A stretch of 43,107 nucleotides of DNA from Marisediminitalea alba (GTDB lineage: Bacteria; Pseudomonadota; Gammaproteobacteria; Enterobacterales; Alteromonadaceae): the NCBI RefSeq assembly GCF_002993365.1, contig NZ_PVNP01000021.1, positions 1 through 43,107 on the forward strand. Reading direction: 5' to 3'. The position numbers and the translations under genes are program-made. Positions 35,374 through 43,107 of this stretch are shown here, one piece after another. The stretch's first letter is position 1. Each line of letters opens with the position of its first letter. The notes under the pieces were generated by a model that worked only from the letters and a program-made list of their open reading frames with translations, ran no database searches and had not been told where the DNA came from.

Positions 35374-36660
35374 TTAAGGCGTGGCATACACATAGTCGGG
35401 TAAAAACAGCACCAGCTCGGGCAACAATGCCAGTAACAGCAATACCACCAGCACAGTGAGATAGAATGGCCAGACATGACGAATAAACTGAGTGATCGAG
35501 CAATCCATGATGTTGCACACGGTGTACATGGCAATACCCACCGGCGGTGTAGTACCGCCAAAGGTCACTACCAGTACGAGTAAAATGCCAAAGTGAACCG
35601 GATCGATCCCCACGCTTTGGATAACGGGCACCAGAATAGGAGTGAGCAACAGTACCGTAATGGTGCCCTCCATTAACGTACCGATCACCAGCAACAGCGC
35701 CAAACATATCATCAGCACAAGCAGCGGCGACTGGGTTACTGCCGACACGCTTTGGGCTAGCTCAACCGGTAGTTGTTGAAAGGCAATCACATAACCTACC
35801 GTGCCGGCTGCCAGTACAATCAACATGATCATGCCGATATCCCGTACGCTTTCGTTTAAGGCGCTGTACAGCTGTGCAAAGGTAAGTTCCCGATAGGCAA
35901 ATAGCCCGACTAAAACGGCGTATACCACAGCAAAGGCACCGGCTTCTGATGGCGTGAAGATCCCCCAACGAATGGTAACAATCAGCAATACCGGGAATAA
36001 CAGCGCCCACTTACAACGGCTGGCGGCGTGCATTACTTCCCGGAATGCCGGCGGCTTTTGTGTTTCGGTGTTACCCAGCTTCTGAGAGCTTGCCACCCAA
36101 CGTACACAAAGCATCAGTGCGATAGTCAGCAAAGCGCCGGGTAATAGTCCGGCGATAAACAATTTACCAATCGACACATTGCCCATGTAGCCATACAAAA
36201 TTAAGCCGATACTGGGCGGAATACAGGCCGTGATCAAAGCACTCACGGTGATAATGGCAGCACTGAAGCCCCGCGGTAAGCCGGAGTCTTCCATAGGCTT
36301 ACCAAGAATACGGGCCTGCATGGCCGCATCGGCAATCGCTGACCCGGACACGCCGCCCATCAAAGCACTGAGCACAATAGTGACATGAGCCAGACCACCA
36401 CTGATCCAACACACCAGTAAATTAGCAAAGCTAATCAGCCGCGTGGTGATACCCGAAGCATTCATAATGTGCCCCGCCAGGATGAAAAACGGCACTGCCA
36501 GTAATGGAAAACTCTGACTGCTCGATACCATTCGCTGCACGGCCACCAGCGCCGGTAAGGAGTCATGCATCACAAAAAACAGCAGGCCGCTGGCCATCAG
36601 GCTAAACGCCAGAGGCACCCCGGCTAATAGCAAGGCTAAGAAAACCAGCAGCATCATCAT
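35374..36660 (-). CDS. dctM: TRAP transporter large permease
   Basis: 428 aa with about 12 hydrophobic segments. Family segments include GVPLAFSLMASG, PFFILAGHIMNASGIT, MGGVSGSAIADAAMQARILG and ACIPPSIGLILYGYMGNVSIGKLF. It is the cation-coupled translocating subunit of a tripartite periplasmic transporter in the inner membrane. Its ATG overlaps the dctQ stop codon by 4 bp. The order dctP-dctQ-dctM-manD indicates import of a sugar acid. Confidence 0.95.
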   Translation of the reverse strand: MMMLLVFLALLLAGVPLAFSLMASGLLFFVMHDSLPALVAVQRMVSSSQSFPLLAVPFFILAGHIMNASGITTRLISFANLLVCWISGGLAHVTIVLSALMGGVSGSAIADAAMQARILGKPMEDSGLPRGFSAAIITVSALITACIPPSIGLILYGYMGNVSIGKLFIAGLLPGALLTIALMLCVRWVASSQKLGNTETQKPPAFREVMHAASRCKWALLFPVLLIVTIRWGIFTPSEAGAFAVVYAVLVGLFAYRELTFAQLYSALNESVRDIGMIMLIVLAAGTVGYVIAFQQLPVELAQSVSAVTQSPLLVLMICLALLLVIGTLMEGTITVLLLTPILVPVIQSVGIDPVHFGILLVLVVTFGGTTPPVGIAMYTVCNIMDCSITQFIRHVWPFYLTVLVVLLLLALLPELVLFLPDYVYATP

Positions 36661-37124
36661 TGCGCCGCCCTCTGTTTATTTGAAAACCACTTAAGCCAGC
36701 TTTGTTCAAGCAGGGTTAACAGCATCAATCCGGCGCCTACCGGGAGTGCAAGGGCTACGTAGCGGTAAGGTAAAGACGTACTACCCAGCGTTCGCTGAGG
36801 GTTAAGGTTAAACAGCGCAATGCCATATACAACAATAACGGCGAGCACGCCGATCATGATAAGAGATGCCAGGCCTGAAAGCCGCCGCTGCCAACGTGCG
36901 GGCAGGTATTGGGTGGCAATATCCACGGTGGCATGTTGTGCGTGTTTTAAGGTTTGATTAGCACCAAGCATACACAGCCAGGCAAACAGAAGTTGGGCAA
37001 TATCGACCGACCAGATAATCGGCAAGCCTACAGTGCGCATCACTGCCGCCGCAAAGACCAGCAACACAATGGCAGATAACAAGCCAATACACACTATGCG
37101 CTCTATCTTATCGAGGTGGTTCAT
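36657..37124 (-). CDS. dctQ: TRAP transporter small permease
   Basis: 155 aa with four hydrophobic segments (about 10-30, 40-58, 82-104, 120-142). It has the family pattern LLFAWLCMLGANQTLKHAQHATVDIATQYLP in its middle (first part LLFAWLCMLGAN). It joins DctM in the inner membrane. It overlaps dctP and dctM by 4 bp on each side (ATGA junctions). Confidence 0.92.
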   Translation of the reverse strand: MNHLDKIERIVCIGLLSAIVLLVFAAAVMRTVGLPIIWSVDIAQLLFAWLCMLGANQTLKHAQHATVDIATQYLPARWQRRLSGLASLIMIGVLAVIVVYGIALFNLNPQRTLGSTSLPYRYVALALPVGAGLMLLTLLEQSWLKWFSNKQRAAQ

Positions 37125-38128
37125 TGGGCGTTCCCCTCATCCAGCAATGCACAAACCTGCTGGCGCAGCTCGCTATAGCCGAGGGCCTGATAGACTGACT
37201 CCGTAGCGTGTAAAAATGGCTCAAGCGGCGGGGTTGATATTGAAACGCCGGCTGCGGCTAGCTTAGCCTCGATGTCATTTTCAGCAGTAAGTACCTGAGA
37301 AGTGGCATACTTACCTGCCGCAGTGGCAGCGTGGATGATGATATCTTGTTCGGCGGCTGTTAGCCGGTTAAACCATTCATCACTGGTCACCAGGCCGGAG
37401 ATTAGTTGAATGTGGCCAGTTTTAGTCACATGACTTATTACTTCATAGAGCCTTGCGCCCCATACAGCAGCAAGCTGTGCTTCACCGGCGTCGATAACGC
37501 GCTGCTGCAAAGCACTGTATACTTCAGACCAACTCAATGGTGTGGGCGAAGCCCCCATGGCTTCGATGGTACTTATCCAAACCGGCGCACTGATCGTGCG
37601 AAGTCTTAGTCCGTTGAGATCCTCAGGCTGAGCTACCGGCTGCTGGGTTAGCAGATGCCGTGCGCCCTGCCACCAGTTAAATGCCAGCACACGTAAACCG
37701 GCGTTTTGCTGCAGGCTGCCATTCCACTGTTGAAACAGATCAGATCCAACCAGGTGTTGTAGCTCAGCCAGGTTGTTCACCAGATAAGGAGCGCCAAGAA
37801 TGCCCATTTCATGGGCATACACAGACAGACGCCCGCCATCTACCAGCACAGCAATGCCAGCACCCGCCATGGCCTGCTCCAGAATGTCGTCGTCATTACC
37901 GAGCTGAGAACCAATAAACAGGTTAACGCTAAGTGAGCCCTTACTGCCCGTTTCGACCATCTGCTTAAAGTGCATCAGGCCTTTATACATAGGATCGCTG
38001 CTACTCAGCGACGTCACCACGTTGAGTGACGTCACTTTTTCTGACCCCGCATCTGCATTGCTACCGGTAGCAAAAAAAGCCAGCAGCAAGCCAAAAATCA
38101 AATTGAGCAGACGATGTTGTGTCACCAT
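37121..38128 (-). CDS. dctP: TRAP transporter substrate-binding protein
   Basis: 335 aa periplasmic solute receptor. The start at 38128 (MVTQHRLLNLIFGLLL) is chosen because it opens into a signal peptide ending near SNADA; upstream in-frame starts give a charged 39-aa lead with no sense. The ribosome binding site is weak. NGLRLRTISAPVW holds the conserved Arg that pairs with the ligand carboxylate; MGASPTPLSWSEVYSALQQRVIDAGE is the family signature in its first part MGASPTPLSWSEVY. A carboxylated sugar ligand (glucuronate, mannonate or an oligouronate) is inferred from the adjoining manD. Confidence 0.92.
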   Translation of the reverse strand: MVTQHRLLNLIFGLLLAFFATGSNADAGSEKVTSLNVVTSLSSSDPMYKGLMHFKQMVETGSKGSLSVNLFIGSQLGNDDDILEQAMAGAGIAVLVDGGRLSVYAHEMGILGAPYLVNNLAELQHLVGSDLFQQWNGSLQQNAGLRVLAFNWWQGARHLLTQQPVAQPEDLNGLRLRTISAPVWISTIEAMGASPTPLSWSEVYSALQQRVIDAGEAQLAAVWGARLYEVISHVTKTGHIQLISGLVTSDEWFNRLTAAEQDIIIHAATAAGKYATSQVLTAENDIEAKLAAAGVSISTPPLEPFLHATESVYQALGYSELRQQVCALLDEGNAQ

Positions 38129-38451
38129 AGATTTACTTAAATTACTGCGTAAAGGCGTCAGGATAGCGCTGGTGGTTGGCAGGCGACATTGCCATTTTTC
38201 ACATTCCAGCAACGTTTTTTGGATGACCGAAAAAATCCTCGGCAAAGCCAGTAATTAGCAAAGCGTTATTTAAAAAAGAATTTTTTCCATTGCCGAAAAT
38301 CGAGTGCAGTATAAGCACTTTACATTGTGAAATTTATGTTATTCATTACCGCTTTATCTTTTTATCGTTTCACAGCTCGTTAACATTGCCGATTGCCGTC
38401 AGTCGCTGCATTATTTGCCCCTGAATTTTAATCACTGACCGGGAGCGTATT
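38129..38451. promoter_or_regulatory. Divergent control region of TRAP and GH43 operons
   Basis: 323 bp between divergent operons. It holds several CCGAAAA-type words (for example 38226-38232 and 38292-38298) and a half CRP-like TGTGA (38326-38330). No regulator gene (LacI, GntR, UxuR type) is in the window, and I cannot fix the promoters. Confidence 0.4.
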
Positions 38452-39573
38452 ATGACGTTTCAACCAAAATATTCACTGACCTTTTCTGCGTTGTTATCAG
38501 CCATGGTGCTAACAGCGTGTCAGCCACAACAACAAAATGTTGAAGCCCAGAGCACTCAGGCTCAAGCTGAGCCACAAACACAACCACAGGTAAAAAGCGG
38601 CCTTGCCGAGCCGTTAGTAGAACATATCTATACCGCGGATCCTTCCGCCCACGTGTTTAACGGCCGCCTGTATATTTATCCTTCTCATGACGTGGAATCA
38701 GGCATTCCGCAAAACGACAATGGCGATCATTTCGACATGCGCGATTATCATATACTGAGCATGGACGAAGTGGGCGGAGAAGTGACCGACCATGGCGTAG
38801 CCTTATCGGTTAAGGATATTCCCTGGGCCGGACGCCAGCTATGGGTGCCGGATGCCGCCGAAAAAGACGGTAAGTACTACCTGTATTTCCCGCTTAAAGA
38901 CAAGAACGACGTTTTCCACATCGGTGCAGCCGTGAGCGACACGCCGGAAGGCCCGTTCACTCCCGAGCCGGAGCCGATTGCCGGCAGTTACAGTATGGAT
39001 CCCGCCGTGTTTAAAGATGACGACGGCGAGTACTACATGTATTTCGGGGGAATTTGGGGTGGTCAGCTACAGCGCTATGAAGGCGGCACTTATAACCCGG
39101 AAGATGCTTATCCGGCCGATGATGCACCGGCAGTAAAACCACGTATCGCCAAAATGGCGGATGACATGCTTTCTTACGCCGAAACGCCTAAAGAAATTGA
39201 ATTACTCGATAAAGATGGCAGTCCCATCCTGCAAGGCGATAATGACCGTCGCTTCTTTGAGGCAGCCTGGGTACACAAATACCAGGGTAAGTATTACTTT
39301 TCTTACTCTACCGGCGATACCCATAAAATTGTTTACGCAACCGGCGATAATCCATACGGCCCGTTTACCTATCAGGGCGTGATCCTGCAACCGGTAGAAG
39401 GCTGGACTAACCACCACTCTATCGCCAAATTCAAGGGTAAATGGTACCTGTTCTATCACGACAGCTCATTATCCGGCGGTCAAACGCATTTACGCAGCGT
39501 AAAAATGACCGAACTCACCTATAACCCGGATGGCAGCATCGTTACCATCGATCCATACCTGGAGCAGAAGTAA
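38452..39573 (+). CDS. GH43-family glycosidase, lipoprotein
   Basis: 373 aa. The signal peptide ends in the lipobox LTAC with C23, so it is a lipoprotein, followed by a Gln-rich linker (24-50). The five-bladed beta-propeller of GH43 shows catalytic base D63 (TADPSAHVF), pKa-setting D183 (SMDPAVFKDDDG) and general acid E270 (FFEAAWVHKYQGKYYFSYS). Beta-xylosidase or alpha-L-arabinofuranosidase is the usual activity; the choice cannot be read here. GGGAGCG precedes the ATG. Its stop codon overlaps the start of the symporter gene (TAATG). It probably trims oligosaccharides in the periplasm or at the cell surface. Confidence 0.92.
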   Translation: MTFQPKYSLTFSALLSAMVLTACQPQQQNVEAQSTQAQAEPQTQPQVKSGLAEPLVEHIYTADPSAHVFNGRLYIYPSHDVESGIPQNDNGDHFDMRDYHILSMDEVGGEVTDHGVALSVKDIPWAGRQLWVPDAAEKDGKYYLYFPLKDKNDVFHIGAAVSDTPEGPFTPEPEPIAGSYSMDPAVFKDDDGEYYMYFGGIWGGQLQRYEGGTYNPEDAYPADDAPAVKPRIAKMADDMLSYAETPKEIELLDKDGSPILQGDNDRRFFEAAWVHKYQGKYYFSYSTGDTHKIVYATGDNPYGPFTYQGVILQPVEGWTNHHSIAKFKGKWYLFYHDSSLSGGQTHLRSVKMTELTYNPDGSIVTIDPYLEQK

Positions 39574-41003
39574 TGCTTGAATCAACCGCCACGCCAGCAT
39601 CGACGGACAGTCCGTCGGGCGAAAATATCGGCTTTGTTATTTTTATCAGTATTGTGGCCACCATAGGCGGATTCCTGTTTGGATTCGACAGCGGGGTAAT
39701 CAACGGTACCGTAGATGGCTTACAGCAAGCGTTTAACTCGGCCAGCGCCGGCACCGGGTTTAATGTTTCCAGCATGCTGCTGGGCTGTGCGGTAGGGGCA
39801 TTTTTTGCTGGCCGCTTTGCCGACAAATACGGCCGCCGTGCGCTACTTATTGTCTCGTCAGTACTGTTTATCATCAGCGCCTGGGGCTCTGGTATTGCTA
39901 CGTCGTCTTTTGAGTTTGTTATCTACCGGGTCCTTGGCGGCCTTGCGGTAGGTGCGGCCTCAGTGATGGCGCCAGCGTACATTTCGGAAGTCTCCCCGGC
40001 CCGTTACCGCGGTATGCTTACCAGTATTCAGCAAATTGCCATTATCAGCGGTTTGTTTGCTGCATTTCTGAGTAACTACATGCTGGCTGGTGAAGCAGCC
40101 GGTTCAACCAATACGCTGTGGCTAAATTTTGAGGCCTGGCGCTGGATGTTCTGGATTGAGCTTATTCCGGCAACCCTGTTTTTTGTGATGCTATGGTTTA
40201 TACCTGAAAGCCCGCGTTTTCTGGTATCCAGCAACAAAACCGAGCGAGCTCACCGCGTACTCACCCGTTTACTGGGCGATGATGCAGCCACGCATAAACT
40301 CAACGAAATTAAGCAATCACTGGCCGACGATCACCGTCCTCAACTTAAAGACTTAATCGACAATAACACCACTAAGGTGCGCCCCATTGTTTGGGTTGGT
40401 TTGGGCCTGGCGGCGTTTCAGCAACTCGTTGGTATTAACGTCGTGTTTTACTACGGTGCGGTGCTGTGGCAAGCGGTTGGCTTTTCCGAGTCGGACGCTC
40501 TGCTAATCAATGTGTTAAGTGGGGCTATCAGTATTGCCGCCTGTATTCTTACCTTGCTGGTAATTGATAAAATCGGCCGTAAACCACTGCTCAAGTGGGG
40601 CTCAATTGGCATGACAATAACCCTTGGCATAATGGTAGTAGCCTTTTTGAATGCCTCACAAGGGCCAGACGGTAAGCTTATCCTGGGTGACTGGGGAACC
40701 ACTGCACTGGTAGCGGCAAACCTGTATGTCTTTTTCTTTAATATGTCATGGGGCCCGGTAATGTGGGTAATGCTGGGCGAGATGTTCCCCAATCAGATCC
40801 GTGGTTCTGGCCTTGCGGTAAGCGGCCTGGTGCAATGGACTTCAAACTTCCTGATCACCATTACTTTCCCAATGCTACTAGCCGGTATTGGCTTAGGCGG
40901 TGCTTACGGTATTTATGCCATTTTCGCCTTCCTGTCGGTAATTTTTGTGGTGAAGTTTGTTAACGAAACCAAAGGTAAAGAGCTGGAACAAATGCAGGGA
41001 TAG
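39573..41003 (+). CDS. Sugar:H+ symporter, MFS sugar porter (XylE-like)
   Basis: 476 aa with 12 predicted membrane helices. Sugar porter signatures include GGFLFGFDSGVINGT, RFADKYGRRALL, RVLGGLAVGAASVMAPAYIS, PESPRFL, QQLVGINVVFYYG and the ending NETKGKELEQM. Xylose, arabinose or glucose is the likely substrate; translational overlap with the GH43 gene favours a pentose released by it. It is followed by a strong terminator. Confidence 0.93.
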   Translation: MLESTATPASTDSPSGENIGFVIFISIVATIGGFLFGFDSGVINGTVDGLQQAFNSASAGTGFNVSSMLLGCAVGAFFAGRFADKYGRRALLIVSSVLFIISAWGSGIATSSFEFVIYRVLGGLAVGAASVMAPAYISEVSPARYRGMLTSIQQIAIISGLFAAFLSNYMLAGEAAGSTNTLWLNFEAWRWMFWIELIPATLFFVMLWFIPESPRFLVSSNKTERAHRVLTRLLGDDAATHKLNEIKQSLADDHRPQLKDLIDNNTTKVRPIVWVGLGLAAFQQLVGINVVFYYGAVLWQAVGFSESDALLINVLSGAISIAACILTLLVIDKIGRKPLLKWGSIGMTITLGIMVVAFLNASQGPDGKLILGDWGTTALVAANLYVFFFNMSWGPVMWVMLGEMFPNQIRGSGLAVSGLVQWTSNFLITITFPMLLAGIGLGGAYGIYAIFAFLSVIFVVKFVNETKGKELEQMQG

Positions 41004-41047
41004 CTGTACCCACTCCCGCACTGTTTACAATAATAAAAATCAGTGTT

Positions 41048-41074
41048 GCCAGCGCTTCTGCGCTGGCTTTTTTA
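41048..41074 (+). terminator. Rho-independent terminator of the GH43-symporter operon
   Basis: GCCAGCGC (41048-41055), loop TTCT, GCGCTGGC (41060-41067), then six T. Confidence 0.93.
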
Positions 41075-41553
41075 TGCTTATTTACCTATGGAAGCACCAA
41101 CATCCGTTGCAATGCCGATGCACTAGGCGTTACTGACACATATTCAGCCCGCGCAAAGGGCCAGCGATGAACAGGAAAGGGGCGTCGTGATGCTTGAGTA
41201 CTCAGATAAATGCACCAACACTACTGTAACGTCTATTGAACTACGTGTTCAGGTGAATTAAATATAAAACCAGAGATGATGCTCGCCAGGCGAGGTTCAA
41301 TTAAATCGAAATGTTCTACAATCCCAAACGTCGACGTACCAGCAACGAATGATTGTCACCAATATAATATGGCCGGCAATATTTTAGGAACATGGAAAGT
41401 GTCTAGGATTCTCAAGCCTTATCTCTTTCGGTTAAATTAAAGGTTGTAACATTTCGCTAAACAATCGGGAGGTTCTCAAAAGGCTTTTACTTTTCATTTA
41501 CCTACGGATACAGTAGCGTAGAAATTAGAGTCATATTTTGTACAGGAGGTACG
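41075..41553. other. Intergenic region, no gene seen
   Basis: About 480 bp with stop codons in all frames at short intervals. Apart from the strong ribosome binding site AGGAGG (41544-41549) of the next gene, I recognise no repeat, RNA or promoter that I could support. Confidence 0.5.
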
Positions 41554-42330
41554 ATGAAAGTTTTATGGATTAGCCTGATTGTTTTCGCTGCTGTATCTGG
41601 TTTTTTGGTCGGCAGAGCGTCAGCGCCTACTGCGTCCTTGCCGGTGAGTGAATTATCAACGGATGATTCGTCAGTAGTGCCCTCCCTGCCGACATCCGCG
41701 CCGGAAAACTCGGAGACAAAACCTATATCGCCAGTTGAAAGTACTTCAACGAAAATGTCTGCGTCCCCTGCAACATCGCAACCTTCGCCTTATTCCAGAG
41801 CCGACGTTGACCCGGACAGCAGCGCGCCTTACAGTAATGAACAAATCGCAGAACAGCAGACCTATGAAGATCTTCGTCGTATGGCTCAGGACAACTATCC
41901 CGCAGCTCAACAGGAGCTGCATGAGTGGGCTGAATTGCACAAGGCGGATTTAAAATCCCGCATGGAAGCGACGCTCGGAGAGAGCAGTGGCTTCATGTTT
42001 GAGGAGGTACTTAAGGACAATGCCATGCTCAACGAACCGCTCGCACAGCAACCCATGGAAGAAGATTTTGCCTGGCGCGAGCAGGCTCAGGTTAACATTC
42101 ATGATTACATTATTATGAACAGCACCGACCCCAGGCTGGAAATCCTTAATATTACTTGTATGCAAAAGAAATGCGAAGTAACCCTGACTGGTAAAGACGA
42201 CAGAGCGGGAATTATTCTTTACATGCAGCTGATGCAAACTCGGCCATTCGGCATCACCGGCGGCCCCAGCCCCACTACCATGATGAATGACGACGGCTCC
42301 TACTGGATGTATATGCTGCTGACTTTCTGA
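41554..42330 (+). CDS. Exported or membrane-anchored protein, unknown function
   Basis: 258 aa. An N-terminal hydrophobic segment (4-24, no obvious cleavage site, ending VGRASAP) is probably a signal anchor. Residues 25-95 are a Ser/Thr/Pro-rich linker. The C-terminal part (about 100-258) is a folded domain with one Cys pair (CMQKKC, about 205-210) and a short Gly/Pro-rich stretch near the end. AGGAGG lies 7 nt before the ATG. I do not recognise a family. It stands alone between the sugar locus and a mobile-element remnant, so it may be accessory. Confidence 0.8.
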   Translation: MKVLWISLIVFAAVSGFLVGRASAPTASLPVSELSTDDSSVVPSLPTSAPENSETKPISPVESTSTKMSASPATSQPSPYSRADVDPDSSAPYSNEQIAEQQTYEDLRRMAQDNYPAAQQELHEWAELHKADLKSRMEATLGESSGFMFEEVLKDNAMLNEPLAQQPMEEDFAWREQAQVNIHDYIIMNSTDPRLEILNITCMQKKCEVTLTGKDDRAGIILYMQLMQTRPFGITGGPSPTTMMNDDGSYWMYMLLTF

Positions 42331-42362
42331 TTCATTTAGTCTATTGATGAGATTAGCCTGAT

Positions 42363-42595
42363 TCATGCCGCTTCTAGCTCCGCCTTCACAGATGCCAGCG
42401 ATACGTGGTCGTCCATTTCGATGACCATTTTTGCTGTCAGCTTCGGATAGTATTTTGCTAATGCCGCGATAACCTTGCCTTCTTTGTGGTCCTCCAATTC
42501 CAATCGGATGAGGATGCCCCATATGTGTGAGATCTTTAGCGGTCGGTTCTGTCCAATAATTCGGGGATGTTCCAAGGTTTGCTTGCGGTTGTCAT
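42363..42595 (-). pseudogene. Frameshifted tyrosine-recombinase-like gene fragment
   Basis: A start at 42595 with a strong GGGAGG 6 nt upstream gives MTTASKPWN and then runs into a stop at 42536. A second frame from about 42573 carries GQNRPLKISHIWGI and IRLELEDHK and stays open to 42363. The N-terminus MTT..KPWN...GQ.PPLK..HIWAIRIRLQLE is one I recall from short tyrosine integrases, whose start is thus split over two frames. The rest of the catalytic domain is absent: no Arg...HxxR...Tyr set is seen, and the last 45 residues are unlike it. A remnant next to an IS end fits a degraded mobile gene. Confidence 0.5.
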
Positions 42596-42707
42596 AGCAA
42601 CCTCCCAGCTATTGCTAAATTGCAGTATGGGTTGGAAGCACTGAAATAGGCACTATTGACGTTCTTTTCTCTCGAATAAGCAGTAAACTAAACACTACTA
42701 TTTAGTA

Positions 42708-43107
42708 CTGAGCTATCCCCACGAATAGTAAAATAAAGTCAAAGAGTTAGGGAACATTCATGGCATTTGGTGATCAGATCTTTCGCCAAAAAAAACCAAC
42801 ACAGAAAACACCATGAATGCACGCTCTATATTGAACAATCTTGTCTCTTTTGTCAGCCATAAAATGCATAAAACCCGCAAACAGGCCGTTGTCGCCTGTG
42901 TGCGAAGCTTGATTGAGAGCGGTTCGGCCACTGTGACCAGTATGGGGCGCGGTATCCGTTCCAATGCCTATGAGAAACACCGTATTAAGCGGGCTGACCG
43001 GCTGTTATCTAATGGTCACCTCCAGCGTGAAGTACCGTTTATCTATGCAATGATTTGCCGGTTATTTTGTACCTGTAAACATCCTGTCATTGCCGTTGAC
43101 TGGTCAG
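42708..43107 (+). mobile_element. IS10-like (IS4-family) insertion sequence, left end, partial
   Basis: CTGAGCTATCCCCACGAATAG (from 42708; first 13 bases CTGAGCTATCCCC) resembles the IS10 outside end CTGAGAGATCCCC. It lies 105 bp before the transposase start, the spacing known from IS10. The 9 bp before it (TATTTAGTA) would be the target duplication, and it partly fits the NGCTNAGCN target rule. Two GATC sites (42772 and 42777) lie between the end and the gene. The right end is outside the window. Confidence 0.75.
42813..43107 (+). CDS. IS4-family transposase, N-terminal part
   Basis: 98 codons are open from ATG 42813 to the window edge with no stop. The product has GRGIRSNAYEKHRIKRADRL and LLSNGHLQREVPFIYA, followed by HPVIAVDWS. 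These align with remembered IS10 transposase (GRNLPTKARTKHNIKRIDRL, LLGNRHLHKE, IVLVDWS), the last Asp being the first acid of the DDE triad. The rest of the protein lies beyond the window. Confidence 0.88.
   Translation, partial: MNARSILNNLVSFVSHKMHKTRKQAVVACVRSLIESGSATVTSMGRGIRSNAYEKHRIKRADRLLSNGHLQREVPFIYAMICRLFCTCKHPVIAVDWS

Noticed and set aside
41950..42522. 190-codon minus-strand frame opposite the 258-aa gene
   Set aside because: Mostly antisense to a gene with a strong ribosome binding site and clear protein architecture; its product is low in hydrophobic pattern and unlike known proteins.
1..43107. CRISPR arrays, tRNA genes and prophage structural genes
   Set aside because: None were seen: there are no regularly spaced long repeats other than the operator hexamers, no tRNA-like cloverleaf that I could recognise, and no capsid, tail or terminase proteins.

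Overview
The window looks like chromosome of a marine gammaproteobacterium, most likely of the Alteromonadales (Alteromonadaceae-like). This rests on the 16S 5' end, the FabR/desaturase pair, the trmA, sthA, cysJIH and dusA proteins, and a carbohydrate locus with a TonB-dependent receptor and flavin halogenases. No genus is claimed, because that would need the full 16S.

Layout. Positions 1-494 hold the 5' end of a 16S rRNA gene on the minus strand with its leader, boxA and two promoters. 682-5570 holds a membrane-anchored RRM protein, a DUF5610-like protein, trmA, and a divergent fabR / acyl desaturase pair with a clear FabR-like operator over the desaturase start point. 5765-14169 is a signalling block: two equal-length (743 aa) receiver-DUF3369-degenerate GGDEF-EAL proteins, one in an apparent operon with a sensor histidine kinase, with sthA and a small exported protein between them. 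14298-19504 holds a TIGR03899-like gene and the cysJ-cysI-cysH operon, whose start codon abuts a perfect 13-bp inverted repeat.

19595-24822 is an envelope block, all on the minus strand: a TIGR04219-like outer-membrane protein, a DUF2333 protein, a small membrane protein, a short pspC and pspA, then a secreted 92-aa protein followed by a previously unlisted 53-aa membrane-like ORF, then dusA. Both pspA and the 92-aa gene are preceded by good sigma-54 -24/-12 elements, each with repeats or a palindrome at about -115 to -145 where an enhancer-binding protein such as PspF could sit. That suggests one envelope-stress regulon.

25048-27044 is an AbiE-type (type IV) toxin-antitoxin-like pair preceded by two copies of a four-hexamer operator module with identical internal spacing. 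This is the most striking regulatory architecture in the window.

27502-41003 is an accessory carbohydrate locus. On the minus strand are a TonB-dependent receptor followed by two overlapping flavin-dependent halogenases, and a TRAP transporter (dctP-dctQ-dctM) with a mannonate dehydratase. On the plus strand are a GH43 lipoprotein and a sugar:H+ symporter. Together they suggest uptake and breakdown of glucuronate-decorated xylan or arabinoxylan: the GH43 cuts oligosaccharides, the symporter takes up the pentose, and the TRAP system and dehydratase handle the uronate-derived acid. The role of the halogenases is unknown.

41554-43107 is less ordered: an orphan exported protein, a frameshifted fragment of a tyrosine-recombinase-like gene, and the left end of an IS10-like IS4-family insertion sequence whose transposase runs off the window.
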